Origin: Bacteroidales bacterium
Lineage (GTDB): Bacteria; Bacteroidota; Bacteroidia; Bacteroidales; UBA932
Direction: 5' to 3'
DNA: 46,306 nucleotides
Assembly (NCBI GenBank): GCA_017616475.1
Contig: JAFZYD010000097.1
Span: 1-46,306 of the forward strand
Positions within the stretch are counted from its first letter, which is position 1. Every line of letters starts with the position of its first letter. A model generated the notes under the pieces. It did not search any database. It was not told where the DNA came from and saw only the letters and a program-made list of their open reading frames with translations. Below, one piece after another: positions 15,985 to 25,244 of this stretch. A program made the position numbers and the translations under genes.

Positions 15985-18600
15985 ATGACCTCAAGAGAAA
16001 TCAGACAGACTTTTTTGGATTTTTTTGCATCCAAAGGACACAATATAGTGCCGTCGGCGCCTATGGTGGTTAAGAACGACCCCACCCTTATGTTCACCAA
16101 CGCCGGCATGAACCAGTTCAAAGAGTGGTTCCTGGGCAACGCGGAGCCCAAATTCCCCCGCGTGGCCGACAGCCAGAAGTGCCTCCGCGTCAGCGGCAAG
16201 CACAACGACCTGGAGGAGGTCGGGCACGACACCTACCACCACACTATGTTCGAGATGCTGGGCAACTGGAGCTTCGGCGATTATTTCAAGAAGGAGGCGA
16301 TAAGCTGGGCGTGGGAACTTCTCACCGAGGTTTACAAGCTGGACAAGAGCCGCCTCTATGCCACCGTTTTCGAGGGTTACGCCCCGGACGGCCTGGAGAT
16401 GGACAGCGAAGCCCGCGGTTACTGGCAGCAGTTCCTGCCGGACGACCATATTCTGCTGGGCAATAAGCACGACAATTTCTGGGAAATGGGCGACACCGGC
16501 CCCTGCGGCCCCTGCAGCGAGATCCACATTGACCTGCGCGACGAAGCGGAGATTGCCGCCAAGCCGGGCGCGGAGCTGGTGAACGAAGGCCACCCGCTGG
16601 TAATCGAAATATGGAACCTGGTGTTTATGCAGTACAACCGCAAGGCTAACGGCACCCTGGAGAACCTTCCCGCCAAGCATATTGACACCGGTATGGGCTT
16701 CGAACGCCTCTGTATGGCTATGCAGGGCAAGAAGAGCAACTACGACACCGACGTCTTTACCGGTATGCTCAACGCCATCGCCGCCATTTCCGGCAAGCAA
16801 TACGGCGCCGACGAGCAAACCTCCGTGGCTATGCGCGTAATTGCAGACCACATCCGCGCCATAAGCTTCTCAATTGCAGACGGACAGCTGCCCAGCAACA
16901 ACAAGGCGGGCTACGTTATCCGCCGCATCCTGCGCCGTGCAGTGCGCTACGGTTACACCTTCCTGGACCTTAAGGAGCCGTTCCTCTGCCTGCTGGTTCC
17001 CACCCTCGTGGCGGAGATGGGCGACGCATTCCCCGAGCTCAAGGCGCAGCAGACCCTCATCACCCGCGTCATCAAGGAGGAGGAAGAGGCGTTCCTGCGC
17101 ACCCTCGACAAGGGTATCCGCCTGATGGACAACATTATGGAGAAATCCAAAGCCACCAAGGTAATTAGCGGAGTGGACGCTTTCACACTGTACGACACCT
17201 TTGGCTTCCCCATCGACCTCAGCGAGCTTATAGCCCGCGAAAACGGCTATACAATAGATTTGGACGCTTTCAACGTGGAGCTTGAAAAGCAAAAGGAGCG
17301 CGCCCGCAACGCTACCGCCATCGAGACGGGGGACTGGGTGGTGCTGCTGCCCGACGCCCACAGCGAGTTCGTGGGCTACGATTTTACCGAAGCCGACTGC
17401 CGCATTGTCAAATACCGCACCGTAAAGGCCAAGAACAAAGAGCAGATACAGATTGTTCTGGACACGACCCCGTTCTACGCCGAAATGGGCGGCGAGGTCG
17501 GTGACACGGGCGAAATACGCGCCGCCGACGGTGAGCGCCTGGAGGTGCTCAACACCATCAAGGAGAACGGCCTGGCAATTCATCTAGTGGACCGCCTCCC
17601 CGCCGACCCCACCGGAGATTTCCGCGCAATTGTAGATGTGGAGCGCCGTGTCAACATACAGAACAACCACACCGCAACACACCTGCTGCACTACGCCCTG
17701 CGCAAGATTCTGGGCACCCACGTAGAGCAGAAGGGTTCCTACGTAGGCCCCGCATCGTTCCGTTTCGACTTCTCCCACTACGAGAAGGTCAGCAAGGAGA
17801 CTCTGGATAAAGTGGAGCGTATGGTCAACTCCCTCATCCGCGCCAACGCCGGCCTGGAGGAGTTTCGCGACATAAGCATCGACGAAGCCCGCAGCCGCGG
17901 CGCAATGGCGCTCTTCGGCGAGAAATACGGCGACAAGGTGCGTATGATAAAGTTCGGCGACTCGGTTGAGCTTTGCGGCGGCTGCCACGCTCCCGCCACC
18001 GGCAACATCGGTTACTTCAGAATTCTGGGCGAAAGCGCCGTGGCTGCGGGTGTGCGCCGCATCGAGGCGACCACCGGCATCAACGCGGAGCTTTCGGTAG
18101 ATATAATCGAGGACGTTCTGGAGAAAGTCCGCGCAATGTTCAACAACGCCGGCGACCCCGCGGCCGCAATAGGCAAAATTATGGAGGAGAACGAGCAGTA
18201 CAAGAAGGCGTTCGAGGCTATCCAGAAAGACAAAATGGCGGACCTCAAGGCCTCCGTGCTCAAGAACGGCGAAGAGATTAACGGCATCACCCTCTACACC
18301 CTCGCAGAGTGCCCTTCCGTGGATATGGCCAAGACCATCGCCCACGAGATTCACGGCGAAAAGGAGAGCGCAGCCCTGGTGGCAGCGTTCGAATCGGCCG
18401 ACCACAGGCCCTGCCTGGTGCTTATGTACACCGACGATTTGGTGGCAAGGGGCAAGGACGCCGGCCGCGACATCCGCACCGCAGCTCAGGCAATACAGGG
18501 CGGCGGCGGCGGACAGAAGTTCCTCGCCACCGCCGGTGGCAAGAATGTTGCAGGTCTTGCCGAAGCCCTCGCAAAACTCCGCGACCTGGCAACAGCGTAA
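15985..18600 (+). CDS. alaS: Alanyl-tRNA synthetase
   Basis: Charges tRNA-Ala and edits mischarged Ser and Gly. The 871 residues show the class II catalytic core at the N-terminus ([14 protein letters not shown]; motif region [28 protein letters not shown]), the tRNA-recognition helices, the editing domain with HTATH (about residue 562) and CGGCH (about 664; the CGGCH form instead of CGGTH is common in this phylum), and a C-Ala domain ending with the Gly-rich [19 protein letters not shown]. Intact. The ATG at 15985 lacks a Shine-Dalgarno site. It heads a plus-strand run with the LptF-Fmt fusion and thiamine pyrophosphokinase. Confidence 0.98.
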   Translation: MTSREIRQTFLDFFASKGHNIVPSAPMVVKNDPTLMFTNAGMNQFKEWFLGNAEPKFPRVADSQKCLRVSGKHNDLEEVGHDTYHHTMFEMLGNWSFGDYFKKEAISWAWELLTEVYKLDKSRLYATVFEGYAPDGLEMDSEARGYWQQFLPDDHILLGNKHDNFWEMGDTGPCGPCSEIHIDLRDEAEIAAKPGAELVNEGHPLVIEIWNLVFMQYNRKANGTLENLPAKHIDTGMGFERLCMAMQGKKSNYDTDVFTGMLNAIAAISGKQYGADEQTSVAMRVIADHIRAISFSIADGQLPSNNKAGYVIRRILRRAVRYGYTFLDLKEPFLCLLVPTLVAEMGDAFPELKAQQTLITRVIKEEEEAFLRTLDKGIRLMDNIMEKSKATKVISGVDAFTLYDTFGFPIDLSELIARENGYTIDLDAFNVELEKQKERARNATAIETGDWVVLLPDAHSEFVGYDFTEADCRIVKYRTVKAKNKEQIQIVLDTTPFYAEMGGEVGDTGEIRAADGERLEVLNTIKENGLAIHLVDRLPADPTGDFRAIVDVERRVNIQNNHTATHLLHYALRKILGTHVEQKGSYVGPASFRFDFSHYEKVSKETLDKVERMVNSLIRANAGLEEFRDISIDEARSRGAMALFGEKYGDKVRMIKFGDSVELCGGCHAPATGNIGYFRILGESAVAAGVRRIEATTGINAELSVDIIEDVLEKVRAMFNNAGDPAAAIGKIMEENEQYKKAFEAIQKDKMADLKASVLKNGEEINGITLYTLAECPSVDMAKTIAHEIHGEKESAALVAAFESADHRPCLVLMYTDDLVARGKDAGRDIRTAAQAIQGGGGGQKFLATAGGKNVAGLAEALAKLRDLATA

Positions 18601-18615
18601 GGCATACCCCGCCGA

Positions 18616-21048
18616 ATGAAAAAACTGGACCGCTATACACTCACCTCCTTTTTGGGACCGTTCATTTTGACGTTCTCCATAGTGCTGTTCATCCTTGCGA
18701 TGCAGTTCCTGTGGCTTTACATCGATGAACTGGTGGGCAAAGGTCTCTCCTTCGGCGTAATTATGGAGTTTATGGCGTGGGGTTCCGCGACCCTGCTGCC
18801 GCTGGTGCTGCCTCTGGCCACCCTGCTGGCCTCCATTATGACCCTGGGCGGTATGGGCGAAAACAACGAGCTGCTGGCCATCAAGAGCGCCGGCATCTCG
18901 CTGGAGCGCGTCCTGCGCCCCCTGACCATAGTGGCGGTGCTGATCTCCATCGGCGCGTTCTTTATTTCGGACGACTTGATTCCCGTGGCGTATAAGAAGA
19001 TTTATGCGCTGCGCGACGATATTGGCCGCACCAAAGATGTAATAAAGATACCCACGGGCATCTTTTACGACGGCATAGACGGATATATGCTGCGTGTGGA
19101 CCGGCACGACGACGCCACCGGCCTGATGCACGATATTATAGTGTACGACCACACCGCAGGCACCGGCAACACCAATATGACGGTGGCCGACTCCGGCTCC
19201 ATACGAGTGTCGGAAGACGGCGGCCTAATTTATTTCAAGCTTTACAGCGGCACTTCATACCAGGAGGAGAACATCTACAAATCGCGCGACACGACCCTCA
19301 AGCAGGACATCATCCGGTTCGACGAACAGGAGATGGTGGTGGTGCGCGAAGATTTCTCTTTTGACCGCGGCGACGAGGAGAGGTTCGGCAATGAGATTAT
19401 GTCCAAGAACCTCAAGCAACTAATCCACGACCGCGATTCACTGGCCGGCGACTTTGCCGAGACGCGCCCCTCCTGCATCCGCCAGTTCACCTACGCCAAC
19501 ACCTTCAAATATATCAACCAGATTGACACTACTTTGGTGATGTACAAGGGTTTGAGCGAGGCCCCGGACTGGAACTTCAAGGCCTGGAAAGACTCCGTGA
19601 TGACCGCCCGCAGCACGCGCGACCTGGAGCTTACGCAGCACGCCATAGAGCAGGTGGAGACACAGAAGAACGCCCTGGCCGACTACGACCGCAACACCTT
19701 CCGCTACGTCTCCCCCATCCGCAAGATGACCATCGAGCAGTACCGCAAGTTCACCCTTTCGCTGGCCTGCCTGCTGTTCTTCTTTATAGGGGCGCCGCTG
19801 GGCAGCATCCTTCGCAAGGGCGGCCTGGGCGCACCGGTAATAGTGTCGTCGCTCATCTTCCTGATGTATTACGTGATTGACATTGCCGGCAAGAAGCTCG
19901 CGCGCGACGGCGCCGTTTCTCCTATGGAGGGGTCGCTTATATCCAGCGCCGTGCTGCTGCCTGTGGGTCTGCTGCTGCTTTGGGCAGCCATCAAAGAAAA
20001 ATCTCTCAACTGGGGCAATATAAAAATCGCGCTCACGCGCTTCTTCGGCAAGGTGGGCAAGCTGCTGCGCAAGGGCTTGAACTTCTTCAAGAAGAACAAG
20101 GGCATAATCAAGGTGGTTTATATGGGCACTCCGGAGTTCGCCGTAGGGCCGCTCAAGGCGCTTATGGAGAACGAATACGAGATTGTGGGCGTGGTCACCG
20201 TGCCGGACAAGGCCAGCGGCCGCGGCCTCAAGGTTAACCAGAGCGCCGTCAAGGAATTCGCCGTGGAGCAGGGCCTGCCGCTGCTGCAGCCCGTCTCCCT
20301 CAAAGATCCCGAATTCCTGGCACAGCTTCGCGCCCTGGAGGCCGATATGTTTGTGGTCGTGGCCTTCCGAATGCTCCCCCGCGAGGTTTGGGAAATGCCG
20401 CGACTGGGCACGTTCAACCTGCACGCTTCGTTGCTGCCCCGCTACCGCGGCGCCGCCCCCATCAACTGGGCCATCATCAACGGCGAAAAGCAGACGGGCG
20501 TGACCACATTCCTGATAGACGAGCAGATAGACACCGGCCGCATTTTGTTCAGCGAGCCGTGCCTTATAGAGCAATACGACACCTTTGGCACCCTGTCGGA
20601 GAAACTTTGCACGATGGGCTCCGCGCTGGTGGTAAAGACCGCCGACGCCCTCTCCCGCGGCCGCGCCAAACCGCAGGAGCAGGACTCCTTCGCGCGTACT
20701 CTGCCGGCGCCCAAGATTACCAAGGAAACCTGCCGCATAGATTGGACCTGGGAGGGCTACCGCATTGTGAATCTGGTGCGCGGCCTGGCTCCCTACCCCG
20801 CCGCCTACTGCACGCTGGTGAACAATGGTGCGGAGACTACCATGAAGGTGTTCGAGGCGTACGTATATATGGACGATGAACCCGCGGCGCCCGGCACCGT
20901 TATTACCGACGGAAAGACCTACCTGGGCATCGCCTGCGGCGAGTACACCGTGCGGATGCTCGACGTGCAGCTGGCCGGCAAAAAACGGATGGAGATTGCC
21001 GATTTTTTGCGCGGCTTCCGCGTCGGGGAAGATTGCAAATTCGTATAG
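18616..21048 (+). CDS. LptF/LptG-family permease fused in frame to methionyl-tRNA formyltransferase
   Basis: One uninterrupted 810-codon frame holds two proteins. Residues 1-465 are a YjgP/YjgQ (LptF-type) LPS-export permease: three N-terminal membrane helices, a periplasmic jellyroll of about 250 residues, three C-terminal helices (FTLSLACLLFFFIGAPLGSIL to LLPVGLLLLWAAI). A basic cytoplasmic linker (about 466-498, with KVGKLLRKGLNFFKKNKG) leads into a full Fmt domain (500-810) beginning VVYMGTPEFAV, with the catalytic Asn601 and His603 of FNLHASLLPRYRGAAPIN and Asp639 of DTGRIL, then the C-terminal OB-like domain. Both halves look functional. No stop or ATG separates them; an ATA (codon 497) and GTG (codon 500, 20113-20115) sit where a separate fmt would start. 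The fusion would anchor Fmt at the cytoplasmic face of the inner membrane. It follows alaS by 15 bases; another LptG homolog is at 23014-24117. Confidence 0.93.
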   Translation: MKKLDRYTLTSFLGPFILTFSIVLFILAMQFLWLYIDELVGKGLSFGVIMEFMAWGSATLLPLVLPLATLLASIMTLGGMGENNELLAIKSAGISLERVLRPLTIVAVLISIGAFFISDDLIPVAYKKIYALRDDIGRTKDVIKIPTGIFYDGIDGYMLRVDRHDDATGLMHDIIVYDHTAGTGNTNMTVADSGSIRVSEDGGLIYFKLYSGTSYQEENIYKSRDTTLKQDIIRFDEQEMVVVREDFSFDRGDEERFGNEIMSKNLKQLIHDRDSLAGDFAETRPSCIRQFTYANTFKYINQIDTTLVMYKGLSEAPDWNFKAWKDSVMTARSTRDLELTQHAIEQVETQKNALADYDRNTFRYVSPIRKMTIEQYRKFTLSLACLLFFFIGAPLGSILRKGGLGAPVIVSSLIFLMYYVIDIAGKKLARDGAVSPMEGSLISSAVLLPVGLLLLWAAIKEKSLNWGNIKIALTRFFGKVGKLLRKGLNFFKKNKGIIKVVYMGTPEFAVGPLKALMENEYEIVGVVTVPDKASGRGLKVNQSAVKEFAVEQGLPLLQPVSLKDPEFLAQLRALEADMFVVVAFRMLPREVWEMPRLGTFNLHASLLPRYRGAAPINWAIINGEKQTGVTTFLIDEQIDTGRILFSEPCLIEQYDTFGTLSEKLCTMGSALVVKTADALSRGRAKPQEQDSFARTLPAPKITKETCRIDWTWEGYRIVNLVRGLAPYPAAYCTLVNNGAETTMKVFEAYVYMDDEPAAPGTVITDGKTYLGIACGEYTVRMLDVQLAGKKRMEIADFLRGFRVGEDCKFV

Positions 21049-21066
21049 GTTTGCCTGCCCTCCACC

Positions 21067-21702
21067 GTGTCGAATCCTAAAACCATAGCAATTCTCGCCG
21101 CCGGGGAGTTTCCCCGGAGTGAGGGCGTGCTGCGCCTGCTGGACGATGCCGATATGATTATTTGCTGCGATTCGGCCGCAGCGGATTTGGTCGCTTCCGG
21201 CCGCGAGCCATCGCTGATTGTGGGCGACCTGGATTCCCTTTCAGCCGACTTGCAGGAGAGGTTCGCCGACAGGCTGCGCAAAGTGGACGAACAGGAAGAC
21301 AACGACCTCACCAAGGCCTTCTATGCTGCGCTGGAGTTCTCGCCGGCGTATATACACATTCTGGGCGCCACCGGCCGCCGCGAAGACCACACCCTGGGCA
21401 ACATCTCGCTGCTGGCGCGGTATCAGCAAGAAGCCAACGGTTGTGGAATAGATTTAGTGAGCGACTACGGGGTGTTTGTGGCAGCCTCCGGAAAGCACAC
21501 GTTTGCCTGCCGTCCCGGCCAGGAAATTAGCATCTTCGCCTTCGACAACACGCTGCGCATTTCCGCCAGCGGCCTCCAGTACCCCACCGAGGGCGTCGTA
21601 TTCGACAGCCTCTGGAAAGCCACCCTCAACGTCGCCACCAACACCTCCTTCACCATCAAACCCTCCAACAACTCCTTCTACCTCGTCTACCTCCCCAGGT
21701 AG
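21067..21702 (+). CDS. thiN: Thiamine pyrophosphokinase
   Basis: Transfers pyrophosphate from ATP to thiamine to make thiamine diphosphate. The 211 residues have the family motifs CCDSAAADL, GDLDSL, EDNDLTKAFYAAL and GATGRREDHTLGNISLL in the N-terminal catalytic domain, and a C-terminal beta-rich thiamine-binding domain. The start is GTG at 21067, 18 bases after the LptF-Fmt stop; no better start is seen. It ends at 21702, directly against the stop of the convergent nucleoside permease. The symbol thiN is the Bacillus name. Confidence 0.92.
   Translation: MSNPKTIAILAAGEFPRSEGVLRLLDDADMIICCDSAAADLVASGREPSLIVGDLDSLSADLQERFADRLRKVDEQEDNDLTKAFYAALEFSPAYIHILGATGRREDHTLGNISLLARYQQEANGCGIDLVSDYGVFVAASGKHTFACRPGQEISIFAFDNTLRISASGLQYPTEGVVFDSLWKATLNVATNTSFTIKPSNNSFYLVYLPR
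21687..21702. terminator. Possible hairpin at the shared end of two convergent genes
   Basis: CTACCT (21687-21692), loop CCCC, AGGTAG (21697-21702). It covers the last codons of thiamine pyrophosphokinase and abuts the stop of the convergent permease. No T-run follows on either strand, so a factor-dependent end is as likely. Confidence 0.3.
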
Positions 21703-22983
21703 CTAGGCTGCTTTCTTGGCTTTCTCGGGGTCTTTGAAGAGTATCATAAAGAGTATTCCGACAACCAGTGCGTAGGCGGCAAAGATGTACCAGGCTGTGG
21801 GCCAGGAGGGGTTGGCGGCCTTGTATACAACTGCGTCCACAACTGCGCCGGCGGCGAGAGTGCCGACGGTTGCTCCCAGGCCGTTGGTCATCAGCATAAA
21901 GAGACCCTGCGCGCTGGAGCGGATGTCGGTGGTGGTGTTTTGCTCTACGTAGAGCGAGCCGGAGATGTTGAAGAAGTCAAATGCGACGCCATAAACGATG
22001 CAGCTCAGGATGAAGAGCAGCACGCCGGGGAATGCGGGGGAACCGAGTCCGAAGAAAGCGAAGCGGAATACCCACGCAAACATCGCTATCAGAATCACCT
22101 TCTTTATGCCGAACCGTTTCATACAGAACGGAATGAGCAGAATGCACAACGTTTCGGAAGCCTGCGATATTGCAATCAAGGCGTTGGAGTTTTTAACTGC
22201 AAAGGTGCCGGCCAGTGCCGGGTCGGACGCGAACGAGCCGAGGAAAGTGTTGGCATAGCCGTTGGTTATCTGCAGCGAAGCGCCCAGCAGCATAGAGAAG
22301 ATGAAGAACACGGCAAACTGACGGTCCTTGAACAGCGAGAATGCCTTGAGGCCGAAAGCCTCTGCCACAGACTGCTTTTCAGAAGACTTGTTAACCGGGC
22401 AGGCGGGCATCGTGAGGGCATAGGCGCAAAGAACCAGCGATATGATGCCGGACGAAATCAGCTGTGTGTAGCTGTCCTGCATTGCCACCCCTTTTATATG
22501 CAGGAAGTTGGTGAGCAACATAGAGCAGATAAAACCGATGGTGCCGAACACGCGGATGGGCGGGAACGCTTTCACCGGGTCCTTCCCTTCCTGGGCAAAG
22601 GCGTTGTAAGACACCGAGTTGGTAAGGGCGATAGTCGGCATAAAGAATGCGACGCTTATGCTGTACAGTGTGAACAGGGGGCCGAACTCAACAGCGCTCC
22701 CCGCCGATTTGCAGTACAGACCGGCTCCCGCCATTGCAAGACCGGCCACTCCGTGGCAAAGCGAAAGCACCTTTTGCGCCTCAATTTTGCGGTCTGCCAA
22801 AATACCCATAAGGGTAGGCATAAAAATGGAAACGATGCCCTGCATCGCAAAGAACCATTTGATCTGGCTGCCCAGACCTATATTGCCCAGATAGCGGCCC
22901 AGCGAGGTGAGATAGGCACCCCAGGCTGCAAACTCCAGGAAAAGCATCAGGATGAGCCTGACGGTAATGTTGCTTTTTTTCAT
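21703..22983 (-). CDS. NupG-family nucleoside:H+ symporter
   Basis: 426 residues with about 12 membrane segments. The start VRLILMLFLEFAAWGAYL and the early loop GIVSIFMPTLMGILADRKI match the nucleoside:proton symporter branch of the major facilitator superfamily (E. coli NupG/XapB). The late DIRSSAQGLFMLMTNGLGA is also typical. It imports nucleosides across the inner membrane and lies 30 bases after lptG in a unit that contains an adenosine-kinase-like gene, which fits nucleoside salvage. Its stop abuts that of the convergent thiamine pyrophosphokinase gene with no bases between. Confidence 0.9.
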   Translation of the reverse strand: MKKSNITVRLILMLFLEFAAWGAYLTSLGRYLGNIGLGSQIKWFFAMQGIVSIFMPTLMGILADRKIEAQKVLSLCHGVAGLAMAGAGLYCKSAGSAVEFGPLFTLYSISVAFFMPTIALTNSVSYNAFAQEGKDPVKAFPPIRVFGTIGFICSMLLTNFLHIKGVAMQDSYTQLISSGIISLVLCAYALTMPACPVNKSSEKQSVAEAFGLKAFSLFKDRQFAVFFIFSMLLGASLQITNGYANTFLGSFASDPALAGTFAVKNSNALIAISQASETLCILLIPFCMKRFGIKKVILIAMFAWVFRFAFFGLGSPAFPGVLLFILSCIVYGVAFDFFNISGSLYVEQNTTTDIRSSAQGLFMLMTNGLGATVGTLAAGAVVDAVVYKAANPSWPTAWYIFAAYALVVGILFMILFKDPEKAKKAA

Positions 22984-23013
22984 ATCTATCAGATTTTATT
23001 GTCGGGCAAAATT

Positions 23014-24117
23014 CTACTTGGGCGCCATCCTGTAAACGAACAGCGCTATAAAAGTATAGATTATGTTCGGGAGCCAGATGGCCAGCCACGGCGGCAGCGC
23101 GCCGGTGTGTACGAACATTTGCGAGAATCGCATAAACAAGATGTAGGAGAAGCTGAGCGCCACTCCGATACCGATGTTGATACCCAGGCCGCCTCGTCGC
23201 TTTCGCGAACAAAGCGCCACGCCCATCAACGTCAGGATGAAGGCAGAAAAAGGCGTCGCGATGCGGGTGTGCTTCTCTATCAAGGCGTGCACCACCATTT
23301 TGTCGCCGCGCATATTCTGCATCTCTATCAGCTCGTCCAAATCTTTGATTTTGAGCGACTCGACCACGTTCTTGCGGCGGTAGAAATCGTCTATGGTGAG
23401 GGCAATGGCGGTATCTTTTTTGGCGAAGGTCTGGATGGTCTCGTTGCCGTGCTCGTCGTAGCTGCGCACAAAGCAGTTCTTGCACTCCCAACACCCTTCC
23501 TCCTCCTTCCATACGGCAGAAGCGGCGGTGAGCTTGCTCACCAACTTGTTGTCTTCTATAGTCTCCAAAGTGAAGCGGTTAACAGAATTGTTCCACGAAC
23601 TGAACGACTCCACATACACGAACAGGCCCGGAGCCAGCTGGTAGTGGATATTGTGGTTCGTGTTAAAGAACCGCGTTCCCTTGACATATTTCTGCTCGAA
23701 TTCCAGCCGGTGGAAGTTGGCCGGCGGTATAACATACATACCCAGCGCAAGCGACAGCAGCGCCGCGAACGCCGCGGACACCATATACGGCACCAGCAGC
23801 CGCTGGAAACTTATGCCCCCCGCCAGCATCGCCACAATCTCGCTGTTGTTGGCCAGCTTGGAGGTAAAGAAAATCACCGTTATGAACACGAACAGCGGGC
23901 TGAACATATTCAAAATGAACGGGATAAAGTTGCAATAATATTCAAAGATTATCTCGTGCAGCGGCGCCTCCTTCTCTACAAAATCGTCTATCTTTTCGCT
24001 TATGTCAAAGATTATGACAATGGCCGTCACAATCAAGAGCGCCATCAGATAGGTGGTGATGAACTTCTTGATTATGTACCAGTCAAGAATCTTGGGTTTA
24101 AGCGACAGTCGGCTCAT
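23014..24117 (-). CDS. lptG: LPS export permease LptG
   Basis: 367-residue YjgP/YjgQ-family permease that, with LptF and the LptB ATPase, extracts lipopolysaccharide from the inner membrane. N-terminal helices include ITTYLMALLIVTAIVIIFDI and the family segment SPLFVFITVIFFTSKLANNSE; a periplasmic jellyroll occupies about residues 125-265; three helices close the protein (ATPFSAFILTLMGVALCSRK). It overlaps tgt by 4 bases (ATGA); the tgt-lptG pair is the usual Bacteroidota arrangement. The fused permease at 18616-21048 is its likely LptF-type partner. Confidence 0.92.
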   Translation of the reverse strand: MSRLSLKPKILDWYIIKKFITTYLMALLIVTAIVIIFDISEKIDDFVEKEAPLHEIIFEYYCNFIPFILNMFSPLFVFITVIFFTSKLANNSEIVAMLAGGISFQRLLVPYMVSAAFAALLSLALGMYVIPPANFHRLEFEQKYVKGTRFFNTNHNIHYQLAPGLFVYVESFSSWNNSVNRFTLETIEDNKLVSKLTAASAVWKEEEGCWECKNCFVRSYDEHGNETIQTFAKKDTAIALTIDDFYRRKNVVESLKIKDLDELIEMQNMRGDKMVVHALIEKHTRIATPFSAFILTLMGVALCSRKRRGGLGINIGIGVALSFSYILFMRFSQMFVHTGALPPWLAIWLPNIIYTFIALFVYRMAPK

Positions 24118-25244
24118 AATCTGGTTTCAAGTTGTTTTACTACGGAATTCTTCCAGGAGGTAAAATCTCCTGCAAAGATATGTTCTCTTGCCTTTGCCAC
24201 CAAATCGAGATAGAATGCCAGGTTGTGCTGGCTGGCAATCTGGGCCGCGAGCATTTCCCCGGCTATTGTCAAGTGGCGCACATAGGCCCTCGTGTAGGTG
24301 TGGTCCACGAACGACGTCCCGTCCTCATCGAGCGGCGAAAAATCGCCCGCCCACTTGGCGTTGCGCAGGTTTATGGTCCCTTTCCAAGTGAAAATCATAC
24401 CGTTGCGGCCGTTGCGGGTAGGCATCACGCAGTCGAACATATCCACGCCGCGGGCTATTCCCTCCAGAATGTTGGCCGGAGTGCCCACGCCCATAAGGTA
24501 GCGCGGCTTGTCGGCCGGCAGCAGCGGGTGCAGCAGCTCCAGCATCTCGTACATCTTCTCGGTAGGCTCGCCCACCGCCAGGCCGCCTATGGCATACCCC
24601 TCGCGGTTGAAAGCCACCGCGTGCTCCGCCGCTCTCCGCCTCAAATCGGGATAAACGCACCCCTGCACAATAGGGAAAAGGCTCTGATGATAGCCGTACA
24701 GAGGCTCGGTTTCGTCGAACCGCTTGATGCAGCGCTCCAGCCACCCCTGCGTCAATTTCAGCGACTTTTCTGCATACTTATAGTCGGCATCGCCCGGGCA
24801 GCACTCGTCCAGCGCCATAATAATGTCGGCGCCTATGGTGCGCTGGGTGTCCATATTGTTCTCCGGGGTGAAAGTGTGCCGGCTGCCGTCTATGTGCGAA
24901 GAGAAAGTGCACCCATCCCCGGTTATTTTGCGGCGCTGGGCCAGCGAAAACACCTGGAAACCGCCGCTGTCGGTGAGCATCGGCCGGTCCCAGGAGGTGA
25001 AGCGGTGCAGGCCGCCGGCGGCGCGAAGCGTATCGAGCCCCGGCCGCAGGTACAAATGATAGGTATTGCCCAGAATAATCTGCGCCCCCACATCGCTCTT
25101 TAGATCTTTATGATAAACCCCCTTGACGCTCCCCACAGTGCCCACGGGCATAAAGATGGGGGTCTGAATTTCACCGTGGTCGGTGGTCATCAAACCGCAG
25201 CGCGCGCTCGAAGCGGGGTCGGTGGCAAGCAGGCGAAACGTCAT
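24114..25244 (-). CDS. tgt: tRNA-guanine transglycosylase, zinc cysteines replaced
   Basis: Exchanges guanine 34 of tRNAs with GUN anticodons for the queuosine precursor preQ1. The 376-residue TIM barrel keeps LTDSGGFQVFSL (catalytic Asp), QGCVYPDLR, GGLAVGEP, and GVDMFDCVMPTRNGRNG (nucleophile Asp and tRNA contact). The region that normally binds structural zinc through CxCxxC reads DEDGTSFVDHTYTRAYVRHL, with Gly, Ser and Asp in place of the three cysteines; the later histidine in SQHNLAFYL remains. The same loss may be common in Bacteroidales. Overlaps of 4 bases with the adenosine-kinase-like gene and with lptG indicate one operon, which also holds queG. Confidence 0.95.
   Translation of the reverse strand: MTFRLLATDPASSARCGLMTTDHGEIQTPIFMPVGTVGSVKGVYHKDLKSDVGAQIILGNTYHLYLRPGLDTLRAAGGLHRFTSWDRPMLTDSGGFQVFSLAQRRKITGDGCTFSSHIDGSRHTFTPENNMDTQRTIGADIIMALDECCPGDADYKYAEKSLKLTQGWLERCIKRFDETEPLYGYHQSLFPIVQGCVYPDLRRRAAEHAVAFNREGYAIGGLAVGEPTEKMYEMLELLHPLLPADKPRYLMGVGTPANILEGIARGVDMFDCVMPTRNGRNGMIFTWKGTINLRNAKWAGDFSPLDEDGTSFVDHTYTRAYVRHLTIAGEMLAAQIASQHNLAFYLDLVAKAREHIFAGDFTSWKNSVVKQLETRL

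Noticed and set aside
17584..19152. 522-codon minus-strand open frame opposite alaS and the permease
   Set aside because: Antisense shadow of conserved coding sequence; no family resemblance.
20113..20115. Separate fmt gene starting at GTG 20113
   Set aside because: Internal initiation cannot be excluded, but no stop codon ends the permease, so any ribosome reading the permease will make the fusion.
21940..24213. 757-codon open frame on the plus strand opposite the nucleoside permease and lptG
   Set aside because: It is His/Gln/Arg-rich with no domain and runs across two well-supported genes on the other strand.
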